This document shows positions 1 through 9,346 of a DNA stretch of 64,000 bases, piece after piece. Source of the stretch: Auraticoccus monumenti (lineage in GTDB: Bacteria; Actinomycetota; Actinomycetes; Propionibacteriales; Propionibacteriaceae). Under the pieces are notes generated by a model. The model did no database searches. It was not told where the DNA came from and worked only from the letters and a program-made list of their open reading frames with translations. Made by a program: the position numbers and the translations under genes. Position 1 is the first letter of the stretch. Each line of letters begins with the position of its first letter. The stretch lies in assembly GCF_900101785.1 (NCBI RefSeq), contig NZ_LT629688.1:558001-622000 (forward strand), given 5' to 3'.

Positions 1-291
1 CTCCTCCTCGAGCCATCGCACCACCTGGAACCGCTCGGTCCCGGTGGCGGTGATCCCGATCGAGGTGGTGTCCAGGGCGGCGTCCACCACCCGGGCCAGG
101 GTGCCGACCTCGAAGCGGTGGTCCCCGCCGCCCACCTCCTGGCCGCGTTCGATCAGCACCACCCCGAAGCGCAGCTCCTCGGCCTGGAGCAGGTCGGAGA
201 ACATGGCCAGGTAGCGCGGCTCGAACAGCCGCAGGCCCAGCGGGAGGTGGGGCAGCAGCACGCTGCCCAGGGGGAACATCGCGAGCTCCAC
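1..291 (-). CDS. LON substrate-binding (N-terminal) domain protein, partial
   Basis: The reverse strand encodes the first 97 residues of a protein that runs off the left edge of the window. The visible part begins MELAMFPLGSVLLPH and contains LRLFEPRYLAMF and FGVVLIERG, which is the pattern of the LON substrate-binding domain. In actinobacteria such domains often form short stand-alone proteins (about 200-220 residues) without the Lon ATPase or protease parts. The GTG start at 291 is chosen because AGGAGG lies six bases upstream. An ATG four codons later is a weaker alternative. It is transcribed away from the oxidoreductase gene at 444. Without the C-terminus I cannot say whether this is a stand-alone domain or a full Lon protease; the domain call itself is fairly secure. 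Confidence 0.75.
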   Translation of the reverse strand, partial: MELAMFPLGSVLLPHLPLGLRLFEPRYLAMFSDLLQAEELRFGVVLIERGQEVGGGDHRFEVGTLARVVDAALDTTSIGITATGTERFQVVRWLEEE

Positions 292-443
292 GGCTACCTC
301 CTGCTGAGCGGCGTCACTCCTGCACGGTAGTCGGTGCGCAGATGACGCCGCTGGGGCCGGGGCGGCGGGGAGCACCCGGACCCGGTCCGACCTGGGGCCG
401 CGGGGCGCCGGGACGGGTCCTGGGCCGTCACTAGGCTCAGGCC

Positions 444-1487
444 ATGACGACCTTCGCAGTGGTGGGTGCGGGCTGGCGGGCCGGGTTCTTCTGGCGGGCG
501 GCCGAGGGCGTGGACGACCTGGAGTGCCTGGGCGCGGTGGTCCGCACGCCCCGCGAGCTCCCGGTGCCGACCTTCGGCTCCCTGGACGAGGCGCTGGCCG
601 CCGGACCGGACTTCCTGGTCACCTCGACGCCGTGGTCGGTGACCCCGGAGGTGATCGGCGAGGCCGTCCGACGCGGGGTGCCGGTGCTGGCCGAGACCCC
701 ACCGGCTCCGGACCTGGAGGGTCTACGTGCGCTGTGGTCGGAGGTCGGGGCGTCGGACCTGGTGCAGGTGGCCGAGCAGTACCTGCTGATGCCCAGCCAC
801 GCGGCCCGGCTGGCCCTGGTGCGCTCGGGCGCGATCGGCACCCCCACCCAGGTGCACGTCTCCTCCACCCACCAGTACCACGCGGTCTCGATGATGCGCG
901 GCTTCCTGGGTCGGGGACGGGGCCCGGTCACCGTGCGCGCCACCCGGACCACCGCGCCACTGGTGAACCCCCTGGTCCGCGACGCCTGGAGCGGGGACGA
1001 CGAGCCGAAGGAGGCCGCCACGGTGCTGGCCACCATCGACTTCGGCGACGGCCGCTCCGGGCTCTACGACTTCACCGACAACCAGTGGCACAACCAGCTG
1101 CGGTTCCGCCGGCTGCTGGTGCGCGGCAGCCACGGCGAGCTGATGGACGACCGGGTGGTCCGCCTCGCCGGGCCGGAGACCGTCCTGCAGTCCGAGATCA
1201 CCCGCTACACCAGCGGGCGCGACCTCGACCTGGACGGCTTCGACACCGAGCACCTGAGCCACGACGGGCAGGTGCTCTACCGCAACCCGTACCGCGGACG
1301 CCGCTGGATGGACGAGGAGATCGCCATCGCCACGCTGCTGGACCGCACGGCTGCGTGGGTGCGCGGCGAGGGCGAGCCGCCGTACCCGCTGGCCGACGGG
1401 ATCCACGACCACCACGTCGCGCTGGCCGTCGAGGAGGCGCTGGCCGCCGACGCCACCGTGCGGACGTCCACCGAGGCCTGGCACTGA
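444..1487 (+). CDS. Gfo/Idh/MocA family NAD(P)-dependent oxidoreductase
   Basis: The 347-residue protein has an N-terminal Rossmann fold ([13 protein letters not shown], residues 3-15), followed by the region where the family's EKP motif is expected, here read as AETPPAP. The C-terminal half (around [20 protein letters not shown]) matches the family's alpha/beta substrate domain. The length is typical of the family. Such enzymes oxidise or reduce sugar and inositol derivatives in the cytoplasm with NAD(P). The EKP lysine, usually important for catalysis, is not conserved, so the substrate or chemistry may be atypical. It lies 267 bp upstream of a sugar ABC importer on the same strand and may process the imported sugar, but the gap makes co-transcription uncertain. 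Confidence 0.85.
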   Translation: MTTFAVVGAGWRAGFFWRAAEGVDDLECLGAVVRTPRELPVPTFGSLDEALAAGPDFLVTSTPWSVTPEVIGEAVRRGVPVLAETPPAPDLEGLRALWSEVGASDLVQVAEQYLLMPSHAARLALVRSGAIGTPTQVHVSSTHQYHAVSMMRGFLGRGRGPVTVRATRTTAPLVNPLVRDAWSGDDEPKEAATVLATIDFGDGRSGLYDFTDNQWHNQLRFRRLLVRGSHGELMDDRVVRLAGPETVLQSEITRYTSGRDLDLDGFDTEHLSHDGQVLYRNPYRGRRWMDEEIAIATLLDRTAAWVRGEGEPPYPLADGIHDHHVALAVEEALAADATVRTSTEAWH

Positions 1488-1506
1488 CGCCTCCGCCCCT
1501 CGCGCA

Positions 1507-1519
1507 GGAAGCGGTTTCC
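1507..1519. promoter_or_regulatory. Candidate LacI-type operator upstream of ABC importer 1
   Basis: GGAAGCGGTTTCC is a 13-bp near-palindrome with one mismatched pair and a CG-type centre, resembling operators of LacI-family sugar regulators. It lies in the 267-bp gap before the importer genes, about 235 bp before the binding-protein start. No regulator gene is adjacent, so the assignment is by pattern only. Confidence 0.35.
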
Positions 1520-1753
1520 CCGCACGGGACGCCCGCCGGTCACGGCCAGATCACGATGTGATCCTCGACACCTCAGGCTCTTCGCATCCGGCGTCCCCGG
1601 TGCCAGACTGCGAAGACCGTCCGGGCCGTGAGGGCCGCGTGACGAACGGCTGTGACGTCGACGACGACGGCACCAGACGCCGCCGCCACGCGATCTCTCG
1701 TCCGCGGGCGGTGCAGTGCGACCGCACCTCGACGACGAGAGCGAAGGCTTCCC

Positions 1754-3064
1754 ATGGACCCATCACCCCCCATCCCCCGACTGAGTCGCCGGCGCCTGCT
1801 CGGTACCGCGGCCGCACTCGGGGCGGGGGCCGCCACCGCCGGGCTCACCGGCTGCGGCTCCCCCACCTCGATCTCCGAGGACCCCCGCGAGCTGGTGCTC
1901 TGGTACTGGAACCGCTCGGTGACGCCCTCGCTGCTGGCCCAGGCGGCCGAGCAGATCCCCGGCAGCCAGGACCGCCGGCTGCGCGCCGACATCATCGGCG
2001 GCACCTTCGACACCAAGCTCCGCACCAGCCTGGCGGGCGGGGCCTACATCCCCGACGTCACCGGCATCAACTCCAACTGCTCGCTGTACTTCCTCAACGA
2101 GGACCAGTTCCTGGACTTCAACGAGCTCGGCGGGCGCGAGCTGGCCGACCAGTACTACCCGTGGAAGGTGAAGCTGGGAACCACCCCGAGCGGACGGCAC
2201 TGCTTCTGGCCGATGGACACCGGCCCGACCGGCCTCTACTACCGGGCCGACCTGTTCGAGGAGGCCGGGCTGCCGAGCGACCCCGAGGAGGTGGGGGCCG
2301 CCGCGACCACGTGGGAGGACCTGATCGAGCTCGGTGTGGAGCTGCGGCGAGGCGGCGAGGGTCCGGCGCTGATGGGCTACGGGTTCTTCATCTTCAGCCA
2401 GTTCCTCAACGCCAGCCCCGAGCGCTACTTCGACGAGCAGGACCGTCCCCTCTACAACCAGCCCGACAGCGCCGTCCGGCGGGCCTGGGACACGGCGGTG
2501 ATGGCCATGGAGGCCGGGGTGACCGGCAACCGCCAGACCAGCACCGACCAGAACGCGGCCTGGACCAGCGGCGACACGGCCGCCCACATCGAGGCGGCGT
2601 GGTGGGCCGAGGTGCTCGCCGACACCGCCCCGGAGACCAGCGGGAGCTGGCGGCTCGCCAGCCAACCGGTCAACCCCGGCAACAGCGGTGGTTCGTTCCT
2701 GGCCATCCCCGCCACCTGCAAGGACCCGGAGGCGGCTTTCGCCTTCGCCACCTGGCTGACCAGCCCGGAGAACCAGACCACCGCCTTCAACGAGATCCAG
2801 CTGTTCCCCTCGACCCCGTCCTCCTTCGAGAGCGGGGAGATGGACGGGAGCGGGGAGTTCTTCGGCTCCCAGGACCAGCTGACGTTCTTCAGCGACGCCG
2901 CTGCGGAGGTGCCCACCACCTACGTCAGCAGCTACGAGGCGCAGGTGTCGGCCTTCGGCAGCGAGATCAAGAACGTGGAGACGGGCAAGCCGGCCGAGCA
3001 GGCCTGGGCCGACGCCGTCGACGCCGCGAACCGCACCCTCCGCAAGCGGGGGGTCCTGCTGTGA
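1754..3064 (+). CDS. Carbohydrate ABC transporter substrate-binding lipoprotein (Tat type)
   Basis: This 436-residue extracellular binding protein captures a sugar and hands it to the two permeases that follow. The start at 1754 gives a proper export signal: [15 protein letters not shown] (twin-arginine type) and a lipobox LTGC at about residue 37. An upstream in-frame ATG at 1652 would bury the signal and is rejected. The body shows family-1 binding-protein features: [13 protein letters not shown] near the start, a central [20 protein letters not shown] and a late [10 protein letters not shown]. The stop overlaps the next gene's GTG start (GTGA), so the three genes are translationally coupled. 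The sugar cannot be read from sequence. Confidence 0.9.
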   Translation: MDPSPPIPRLSRRRLLGTAAALGAGAATAGLTGCGSPTSISEDPRELVLWYWNRSVTPSLLAQAAEQIPGSQDRRLRADIIGGTFDTKLRTSLAGGAYIPDVTGINSNCSLYFLNEDQFLDFNELGGRELADQYYPWKVKLGTTPSGRHCFWPMDTGPTGLYYRADLFEEAGLPSDPEEVGAAATTWEDLIELGVELRRGGEGPALMGYGFFIFSQFLNASPERYFDEQDRPLYNQPDSAVRRAWDTAVMAMEAGVTGNRQTSTDQNAAWTSGDTAAHIEAAWWAEVLADTAPETSGSWRLASQPVNPGNSGGSFLAIPATCKDPEAAFAFATWLTSPENQTTAFNEIQLFPSTPSSFESGEMDGSGEFFGSQDQLTFFSDAAAEVPTTYVSSYEAQVSAFGSEIKNVETGKPAEQAWADAVDAANRTLRKRGVLL

Positions 3065-4053
3065 CCGCCGACCTGACCGTGCGCGGCGCCGCCCCCGCCC
3101 CCGCCCGCGCGCTGCAGCCCGACGAGGACCGTCCGCGCCGCTCCTGGCGGGCGTCCTGGCCGCAGTACCTGGCCATCGCCCCCTTCTACGTGCTGTTCCT
3201 GGTGTTCGGGCTGTTCCCGATCCTGTTCTCGGTCTACCTGTCCTTCACCGACTGGAACGGGATCGGTGAGATCACCTTCGTGGGGCTGGCCCAGTACCAG
3301 TACCTGGTGGCCGACCCGCGCTTCTGGAACGCGGTCGCCAACACGTTCATCATCTGGATCATCTCCACCGTCCCGATGCTGTTCATCGCGCTGGTGCTGG
3401 CGTTCCTGCTGCACCAGAACATCCGCTTCAAGTCGATCTACCGGGTCGCGTTCTTCCTGCCGAACGTGACCTCGATGGTGGCGATGGCCATCGTCTTCGG
3501 CTCCGTGTTCTCCGACTCCTTCGGGCTGGCCAACTCGGCCCTGACCGCGCTCGGCATGAACGAGCTGGCGTGGCTCAGCGACCCGTGGGGCATCAAGATC
3601 ACCATCGCCATGATGGTGATCTGGCGCTGGACCGGCTACAACGCGATCATCTACCTGGCCGGACTGCAGTCCATCCCCACCGAGCTGTACGAGTCCGCCC
3701 GGGTGGACGGGGCCAACAACTGGCAGATCTTCAGCCGGATCACGGTGCCGCTGCTGCGCCCGGTGATCCTGTTCACGGTGATCACCTCCACCATCGGGGG
3801 GCTGTCGCTGTTCACCGAGCCGCAGGTGCTGCTGGGTGACGCCGGTGGCGCCAACGAGGCCGGCATGACCATCGTGCTGTACCAGTACAACCAGGCCTTC
3901 ACCCAGTTCGACTTCGGCTACGGCTCGGCGATCGCCTGGGCGCTGTTCATCATCGCCGCGGTCTTCGCCATCATCAACTGGCGCCTGCTGCGCGACCGCG
4001 ACGGCATGCCGTCCAAGCGCTCCCGCGGGGCCACCGAGGGGAGCACCCGATGA
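3061..4053 (+). CDS. Carbohydrate ABC transporter permease (MalF/UgpA type)
   Basis: This 330-residue inner-membrane protein has about six hydrophobic segments, beginning [20 protein letters not shown]. It carries the EAA-type coupling loop ([17 protein letters not shown]) that docks on the ATPase, placing it with MalF/UgpA permeases. The GTG start at 3061 overlaps the stop of the binding-protein gene. The same frame is open far upstream only because of high GC, so the longer reading is a shadow. It forms the transmembrane pore with the next permease. Confidence 0.92.
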   Translation: MTADLTVRGAAPAPARALQPDEDRPRRSWRASWPQYLAIAPFYVLFLVFGLFPILFSVYLSFTDWNGIGEITFVGLAQYQYLVADPRFWNAVANTFIIWIISTVPMLFIALVLAFLLHQNIRFKSIYRVAFFLPNVTSMVAMAIVFGSVFSDSFGLANSALTALGMNELAWLSDPWGIKITIAMMVIWRWTGYNAIIYLAGLQSIPTELYESARVDGANNWQIFSRITVPLLRPVILFTVITSTIGGLSLFTEPQVLLGDAGGANEAGMTIVLYQYNQAFTQFDFGYGSAIAWALFIIAAVFAIINWRLLRDRDGMPSKRSRGATEGSTR

Positions 4054-4961
4054 CCGCCACCCTGCCCACCCTCTCCACCACCCCGTCGGCCGGGGGCCCC
4101 GGACCCAACCCGCTCGACGACGACCGCTCCGCGCAGCGCCGGGGGCTGGTCGCCCGGGTCGTCACCCACCTCTGCCTGCTGGTCGGGGTGCTGCTGTCAG
4201 TCTTCCCCTTCTACTGGCTGGTGGTGATGTCGACCAGGACCACGGCCGACATCTTCGGCTACCCGCCGAAGCTCACCTTCGGGCCCGAGCTGCTCACCAA
4301 CATCCAGACGGTCTTCAGCAACGTGGACCTGCTGGGTGCGCTGTGGAACACGTTCCTGGTCTCGGCGCTGTCGGCGGTGCTGGTGATGCTGTTCGACTCG
4401 CTGGCCGCCTTCGCCTTCGCCAAGTACGACTTCCCCGGTAAGAACGTGCTGTTCGTGCTGCTGCTGGCCACGATGCTGGTGCCGGGCAGTCTGTCGCTGG
4501 TGCCGAGCTTCGTGCTGATGAGCGAGATCGGCTGGGTCGGCGGTCTGCAGGCGCTGATCATCCCGGGGGCGGCCAACGCGTTCGGCATCTTCCTGCTGCG
4601 TCAGTTCGCCGGGGGCTCGATCCCCGACGAGCTGATCGACTCCGCCCGCATCGACGGGGCCGGCTTCTTCCGGACCTGGTGGAGCGTCGGGGTGCCGATG
4701 CTGCGCGGCGGGCTGGCGTTCCTGGGGATCTTCACCTTCATCACCGCCTGGAACGACTACGTCTGGCCGCTGATCGTGCTGGTCGACCCCCAGCGCCAGA
4801 CCCTGCAGACGGCCCTGGCCCAGCTGAACCTGGCCTTCGCCACCGACTACGGCGCCGTGATGGCCGGTGCCCTGATGAGCGTCGTCCCGCTGATCGGCGT
4901 CTTCATCATCGGCGCCCGGCACTTCATCGCCAACATCGCCGCAGGAGCCCTGAAGGGCTGA
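4050..4961 (+). CDS. Carbohydrate ABC transporter permease (MalG/UgpE type)
   Basis: This 303-residue membrane protein is the second pore subunit. It overlaps the previous gene by ATGA. It shows the MalG-type pattern: [19 protein letters not shown] after the first membrane segment, [20 protein letters not shown] with the EAA loop [13 protein letters not shown], and [15 protein letters not shown] near the end. It closes the three-gene importer, which has no ATPase gene, so a shared MsiK-type ATPase encoded elsewhere is inferred. Confidence 0.92.
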   Translation: MTATLPTLSTTPSAGGPGPNPLDDDRSAQRRGLVARVVTHLCLLVGVLLSVFPFYWLVVMSTRTTADIFGYPPKLTFGPELLTNIQTVFSNVDLLGALWNTFLVSALSAVLVMLFDSLAAFAFAKYDFPGKNVLFVLLLATMLVPGSLSLVPSFVLMSEIGWVGGLQALIIPGAANAFGIFLLRQFAGGSIPDELIDSARIDGAGFFRTWWSVGVPMLRGGLAFLGIFTFITAWNDYVWPLIVLVDPQRQTLQTALAQLNLAFATDYGAVMAGALMSVVPLIGVFIIGARHFIANIAAGALKG

Positions 4962-4980
4962 CGGCGAGGACCCGACGCGC

Positions 4981-5012
4981 GGCCCGCACGACCCTTCCAG
5001 GTTGTGCGGGCC
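4981..5012 (+). terminator. Hairpin terminator after ABC importer 1
   Basis: GGCCCGCAC at 4981 pairs perfectly with GTGCGGGCC at 5004-5012, extended inward by four more pairs (one G-T) around a 6-nt loop. It lies 20 bp after the permease stop. There is no T-run, as is common in high-GC actinobacteria. Confidence 0.6.
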
Positions 5013-5015
5013 GCC

Positions 5016-5215
5016 GTCGTCCGGACCCACCGGGGTGCGGGCCGCGTCGGCCGGACCGGGGTGCGGGGCGCCGTCGGCCGGACCGGGGTGCGCGGCGCCG
5101 TCGTCCGGACCGCCGAGGTGCGCGGGCGCCGTCGTCCGGACCGCCGAGGTGCGGGGGCGCCGTCGTCCGGACCGCCGGGGTGCGGGGGCGCCGTCGCCCG
5201 GGCCGCCGTCGAGCC
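5016..5215. repeat. Short GC-rich tandem repeat, about six degenerate 25-32 bp units
   Basis: The unit reads approximately GCCGTCGTCCGGACCGCC followed by GAGGTGCGGGGGC, repeated about six times with decay toward the left. All six frames are open across it, which produces long spurious reading frames with repeating RRRPDRRG-like peptides. I see no coding signal. Confidence 0.7.
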
Positions 5216-5227
5216 CTCGTGCCGACG

Positions 5228-5645
5228 TCCCCACCCGGCGACGTCCGGCGACTCGCCTGGAGCTGTCGCCTCACCCACCCCTGACCCGACACATCCAGGC
5301 ACCTCGCCCAGCACAGTCGCCGCAGGGCGGACCCCGCCGTCGGGGACGGGGCGACTGGCCGCAAGTCGTCGCCTCCCCCGACCTCGACCCGACACATCGA
5401 GGCCACCCGCCACCCCACCACGCGGCCCCCGCCCAACCGACGGGCGGAGGACCCCGGTCGAGGCGCACGATGTGGCGACTGGCCACCAGACGCCGCCTCC
5501 CCGACCTCGACCTGACACGTCGAAGCCACTCGCCAACCGGTCGCACGAGGCCGCCGCTCAACCGGTGGGGAGGACGAGGCCACTCGCCGCCACGCGTCGT
5601 CTCACCCGACCCCGACCCGACACATCGAGGCCACTCGCCGCCGCA
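5228..5645. repeat. Four degenerate palindromic intergenic repeats, 103-123 bp apart
   Basis: Four copies share a core around CCCGACCTCGACCCGACACATCGAGG. The CGACACAT landmark falls at 5287, 5390, 5513 (as TGACACGT) and 5618. Several are flanked by GGCGACTGGCC on the left and GGCCACTCGCC on the right, nearly reverse complements, so each unit can fold back. The rest of 4962-5849 holds no gene I can support. Confidence 0.6.
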
Positions 5646-5849
5646 GGGCCGGGTGCGCGGCCCGACTCCCGGGTCGCGAGCCGAGCGACGAGGGGCGGCG
5701 TGTGGTCGCCAGGTGGCGGCACGGGAGTCAGTCAGGGCGACGCAAAGGGGCGACGCGCACGGACGGGGCCCAGGGGGCGCGGCGGTGGGTGGGGTGGGTG
5801 GTGGGTGGCCCGTTAGGGTCTCGGGTGAGGGACGACGAGAGGACGAGGG

Positions 5850-6851
5850 ATGCGCGCGGTGAGGCTGCACGGGACGGGTGACGTCCGGCTGCACGAGGAG
5901 CCGGACACGACCGCCGGCGAGGGCGAGAGCCTGGTCCGCATCCACGCCGTCGGGCTGTGCGGCTCGGACCTGCACTGGTTCGTCGACGGCGGCATCGGCG
6001 ACTCCCGCATCACCGACCCGGTGGTCCCGGGCCACGAGTTCTTCGGCACCGCCCTCACCGGCCGCTACGCCGGGCAGCGCGTGGTCGTCGACCCGGCCAT
6101 CTCCTGCATGCACTGCGAGTACTGCCACCGCGGCGACCACAACCTGTGCGAGAACATCATCTTCGCCGGGCACGGCACCCGTGACGGCGGTATGCAGGAC
6201 CTGCTGTCCTGGCCCGACCGCAGCATGACGCCGCTGCCGGACTCCATCAGCGACACCGCCGCGGTGGTGCTGGAGCCCCTCGGCGTCGCCATCCACGCCT
6301 TCGACCTCTCCCACATCAAGCCGGGGATGCGGGTCGGCGTGGTCGGCGCCGGGCCGATCGGGCTGTTCATCCTGCAGCTGACCCGCAACGCCAACGCCAC
6401 CGGGCTCGTCGTGGTCGAGCCGCTGGCCCACCGCCGCGAGCTGGCCGCACGTCTCGGCGCGGACGTCGTGCTGGCCCCCGAGGACGTCCAGCAGCAGACC
6501 ACCTCCTGCGACCTGGTCTTCGAGGTCAACGGCAACCCCGACGCCGTCACCGAGGCGATCACCCTGGCCAAGCCGGGCGCGCGGGTGGTGCTGGTCGGTA
6601 TCCCCGACGAGGACCAGACCACGTTCTCGGCCTCCGCGGCCCGTCGCAAGGGGCTGACCATGGTCTGCGTGCGCCGGATGAAGGAGGTCTACGACCGCGC
6701 CATCGCCCTGGTCGAGCGCGGGCACGTCGACGCCGAGTCGGTGGTCAGCGACGTCCACGACCCCCAGCAGGTCGAGGAGGCGTTCCGGTCCGGGGCCGAG
6801 CGCCGCGGGCACAAGGTCGTGGTGCGCTTCAGCGCCTCCGAGATCGGCTGA
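5850..6851 (+). CDS. Zinc-dependent alcohol/polyol dehydrogenase (MDR family)
   Basis: This 333-residue cytoplasmic enzyme of the medium-chain dehydrogenase family probably oxidises a sugar alcohol or aldonate with NAD(P). The catalytic zinc site is seen as CGSDLHWF and GHEFFG near residues 34-65. The structural zinc cysteines are CMHCEYCHRGDHNLC at about residues 84-98, and the nucleotide-binding loop is VVGAGPIGLF. The layout matches idonate, sorbitol and threonine dehydrogenases, and the substrate cannot be fixed further. AGGACGAGGG precedes the ATG. It may belong to the same sugar pathway as importer 1, but about 890 bp of repeat DNA separates them. Confidence 0.88.
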   Translation: MRAVRLHGTGDVRLHEEPDTTAGEGESLVRIHAVGLCGSDLHWFVDGGIGDSRITDPVVPGHEFFGTALTGRYAGQRVVVDPAISCMHCEYCHRGDHNLCENIIFAGHGTRDGGMQDLLSWPDRSMTPLPDSISDTAAVVLEPLGVAIHAFDLSHIKPGMRVGVVGAGPIGLFILQLTRNANATGLVVVEPLAHRRELAARLGADVVLAPEDVQQQTTSCDLVFEVNGNPDAVTEAITLAKPGARVVLVGIPDEDQTTFSASAARRKGLTMVCVRRMKEVYDRAIALVERGHVDAESVVSDVHDPQQVEEAFRSGAERRGHKVVVRFSASEIG

Positions 6852-6929
6852 CCCGACCGGCCCAGCCCTCTGGCCGACGACCCGCACGCGTGTCATGATT
6901 TGAGCGTCCGGACCGGTGCCCACCGGGCG

Positions 6930-7135
6930 GACTGCCACTCCGCGGGGGAGTGTGGCCTGACTCAGGCCCCTCGGTGACCCGTGGCCCGCGTCGTCGCATG
7001 ACCGTGCGACCCGGCGAGCCGAGACCCCTGAGCGTCCGCGGGGTCGAGCGGCGGAGTCGAGGGGCCCCGCCGCTGGGCCCCGCGGCCCCGGTCGGCCCCT
7101 CATCGCCCTGCAGCTCATCTTCCCGGAGCCGGGTC
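6930..7135 (+). promoter_or_regulatory. Structured leader, possible c-di-AMP (ydaO/yuaA) riboswitch
   Basis: The 447 bp between the dehydrogenase and the amidase hold no convincing gene, but three segments occur in the order of the ydaO/yuaA motif. GCGGGGGA is at 6942, CTCGGTGACCCG at 6970 resembles the GGGGUGAAUCC block, and CAGCTCATCT at 7111 resembles the CAGCUAACCU block. A hairpin GGCCTGA/CTCAGGCC separates the first two. In actinobacteria this riboswitch class often precedes cell-wall hydrolase genes, which fits the amidase downstream. The match is by eye and several consensus positions differ. Confidence 0.35.
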
Positions 7136-7165
7136 TCAACCCCAGGTCGAGCCCTCTCCGCTCCC

Positions 7166-7190
7166 GAAATGCATTCTGATCAGGCATTTC
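7166..7190. promoter_or_regulatory. Dyad GAAATGC/GCATTTC in the amidase leader
   Basis: GAAATGC (7166-7172) and GCATTTC (7184-7190) are perfect inverted copies. They enclose the 8-bp palindrome CTGATCAG (7176-7183). The site is strikingly AT-rich for this DNA and lies about 110 bp before the amidase start, so it may be an operator or a hairpin. Confidence 0.4.
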
Positions 7191-7298
7191 AAGAACGTCA
7201 CCGAATTGATACCACCTGTGCGTTGTGGGTCGGGGCCCGCCATTCGTACGGTGTGCGCGCCCGCAAGGGCCTCCCCCGAAGAAGATCAAGGACCCCTC

Positions 7299-9254
7299 GT
7301 GACCACTCCCCCGAACCGGTCACGGCCAGCCACCTGCGTCCTGGCCGTCGCCACCGTCTCCGCCCTCACCGCGGCGAGCGTGCTCGCCACCACCGTCCCC
7401 GCCGCTGCCGAGACCGACACCACGACCACCGTGGTGCAGGAGTCGCTGACCGCCGGCAGCACCGCGCGGACGTCCCCGACCACCTGGACCTACCGCGACT
7501 CCCGCACCGCACCGTTCACCACGCTGGGCGTCAGCTGGCGGACCGGTGCGAAGGTGCAGCCGACCATCGAGTTCCGCACCCGGACCGACGGCACCTGGAC
7601 GGCCTGGACCGCCGCCCCCGAGATCGCGGCCACCCCGGCCGAGGCCGAGCGGGCCGGCACCGACCCGGTCTACGTCGGTGACTCCGACGGCGTCGAGGTG
7701 CGGATGACCACCCCGGCCGGCGCCACGGTGGCCGACCCGAGCGTGGCGCTGATCGACCCCGGGGACGCGGCCACGCCCACCCCGCAGACCACCATGACCA
7801 CCCGCGCCGCGGGCAGCTACCTGCCGCCCAAGCCGGCCGTGGTCAGCCGCGCGCAGTGGGGGGCCGACGAGTCCTGGCGCTGCCCGACGCCCAGCTACAC
7901 CTCGTCCATCCAGGCCGCGATCGTGCACCACACCGCCGGGATCAACGGCTACACCAAGGCCGAGTCGGCCGGCGTCGTCCGCGGCATCTACGCCTACCAC
8001 ACCAAGACGCTGGGCTGGTGCGACGTCGGCTACAACGTGCTGGTGGACAAGTACGGCACCGTCTTCGAGGGCCGTGCCGGTGGTCTGGACAAGCCGGTGC
8101 TGGGCGCCCACGCCACCAGCTGGAACTCCGGCACCACGGGGGTGTCGCTGATGGGGAACTACGAGACCGCTGCCGCTCCCGCGGTGATGATGGAGTCCGC
8201 GGCCAAGGTCATCGCCTGGAAGCTGGCCCCCTACGGTCGGGACCCGAAGTCGAAGGTGACCCTGGCCGGGAAGACGATCTTCCGGATCGCGGGCCACGGT
8301 GACGTGATGTCGACCGCCTGCCCCGGGGTCAACGTCCGCTCCAAGATGCCGGCCCTCCGGGACCGCGTCGCGGCGCTGATGACGGCGCCGGTCGCCGCCC
8401 CCACCCCGACGCCGACCCCCGCTCCGGCCCCGGTGACCGCCACCACGGTGATCGGGAAGCGCTGGCAGGCCCTCGGTGGCGGCGACGGCGTCCTGGGCTG
8501 GCCGCTCAAGCCCGAGGCGAAGGTCGCCGACGGCAGCTGGCGGGAGTTCAAGGCCCACGACCTGTTCGCCTCCCCGCGGACCGCGGCGTTCTGGACCACC
8601 GGGGCCGTGCGCACCCAGTACCGCTCGCTCGGCACCGCGACGTCGGCGCTCGGCTTCCCGACCAGCGACGAGAAGAACGTGCCCGGCGTGACCGGCGCGC
8701 GGATGAACAGCTTCGAGAAGGGCTGGATCATCTGGAGCTCGGGCAACGGCACGCACGCCCTCACCGGCTCGTTCTTCGCCACCTACAGCAAGGACGCCGC
8801 CCTGCGCGGTCGCCTCGGTGCGCCCACCAGCGCCCGGGTGACCTCGGAGTTCGGCATCCCGTCGCAGACCTTCCGCGGTGGACGGCTGTTCGAGGTCGGC
8901 GGCACCGTGGTGGTCCTGGAGGGTGCGGCCTTCCGTCACCACGCCGCCCGGACCGCCAAGGACCGGGCCACCATCGGGGCCCCGACCGCCGGCGCCACCG
9001 CCGTCACCGCGACCGTCACCAAGACCGCCGCCACCGTGCAGCGGATGCAGAAGGGCACCTACGTCACGGTCGGCACCAAGGCCGTCGTGGTCAAGGGCAG
9101 CCTGCACGGCACCTGGCGGGAGTTCGGTGCCGAGAAGGGCCGGCTGGGTCTGCCCACCGCCGACGAGAAGGTCGTCAGCGGGGGCTGGACGCAGACCTTC
9201 GAGCGCGGCTCCATCTCGCGGGTGAACGGGGAGACGATCATCCGCCACCGCTGA
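7299..9254 (+). CDS. Secreted N-acetylmuramoyl-L-alanine amidase with LGFP repeats
   Basis: The 651-residue exported enzyme probably cleaves the amide bond between muramic acid and the stem peptide. The GTG at 7299 is preferred over the upstream ATG at 7206 because it puts the signal peptide (CVLAVATVSALTAASVLA, cleaved near VPAAAE) at the N-terminus and has AAGGA upstream. An amidase_2/PGRP domain covers about residues 180-357: SRAQWGADE, the zinc-type IVHHTAG, YNVLVDKYG and GHGDVMSTACPG. The C-terminal third carries about five LGFP-type repeats (VLGWPLKPE, ALGFPTSDE, RLGAPTSA, TIGAPTAG, RLGLPTADE), which bind the actinobacterial envelope. It resembles corynebacterial and mycobacterial LGFP amidases. 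Confidence 0.9.
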   Translation: MTTPPNRSRPATCVLAVATVSALTAASVLATTVPAAAETDTTTTVVQESLTAGSTARTSPTTWTYRDSRTAPFTTLGVSWRTGAKVQPTIEFRTRTDGTWTAWTAAPEIAATPAEAERAGTDPVYVGDSDGVEVRMTTPAGATVADPSVALIDPGDAATPTPQTTMTTRAAGSYLPPKPAVVSRAQWGADESWRCPTPSYTSSIQAAIVHHTAGINGYTKAESAGVVRGIYAYHTKTLGWCDVGYNVLVDKYGTVFEGRAGGLDKPVLGAHATSWNSGTTGVSLMGNYETAAAPAVMMESAAKVIAWKLAPYGRDPKSKVTLAGKTIFRIAGHGDVMSTACPGVNVRSKMPALRDRVAALMTAPVAAPTPTPTPAPAPVTATTVIGKRWQALGGGDGVLGWPLKPEAKVADGSWREFKAHDLFASPRTAAFWTTGAVRTQYRSLGTATSALGFPTSDEKNVPGVTGARMNSFEKGWIIWSSGNGTHALTGSFFATYSKDAALRGRLGAPTSARVTSEFGIPSQTFRGGRLFEVGGTVVVLEGAAFRHHAARTAKDRATIGAPTAGATAVTATVTKTAATVQRMQKGTYVTVGTKAVVVKGSLHGTWREFGAEKGRLGLPTADEKVVSGGWTQTFERGSISRVNGETIIRHR

Positions 9255-9305
9255 CCCATCCTCAGCGCAGCCGGCGGGGACCCACCTCCTCACCACCGGC
9301 ACCGA

Positions 9306-9342
9306 CGACACCCGGCAGGGCCACGCGCCCTGCCGGGTGTCG
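9306..9342. terminator. Bidirectional hairpin terminator between amidase and ThrE-like gene
   Basis: CGACACCCGGCAGGG (9306-9320) and CCCTGCCGGGTGTCG (9328-9342) form a perfect 15-bp stem with a 7-nt loop. It lies midway between the stops of two convergent genes. Confidence 0.85.
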
Positions 9343-9346
9343 TCCG

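Noticed and set aside
118-330. 70-codon plus-strand frame at the left edge
   Set aside because: Antisense to the LON-domain gene, with His/Gln-rich shadow composition.
1558-3060. N-terminal extension of the MalF-type permease through the binding-protein gene
   Set aside because: It is a shadow of the binding-protein gene; the permease starts at the GTG overlapping that gene's stop.
5271-7289. 672-codon minus-strand frame opposite the dehydrogenase
   Set aside because: Antisense to a well-supported zinc dehydrogenase and running through repeat DNA.
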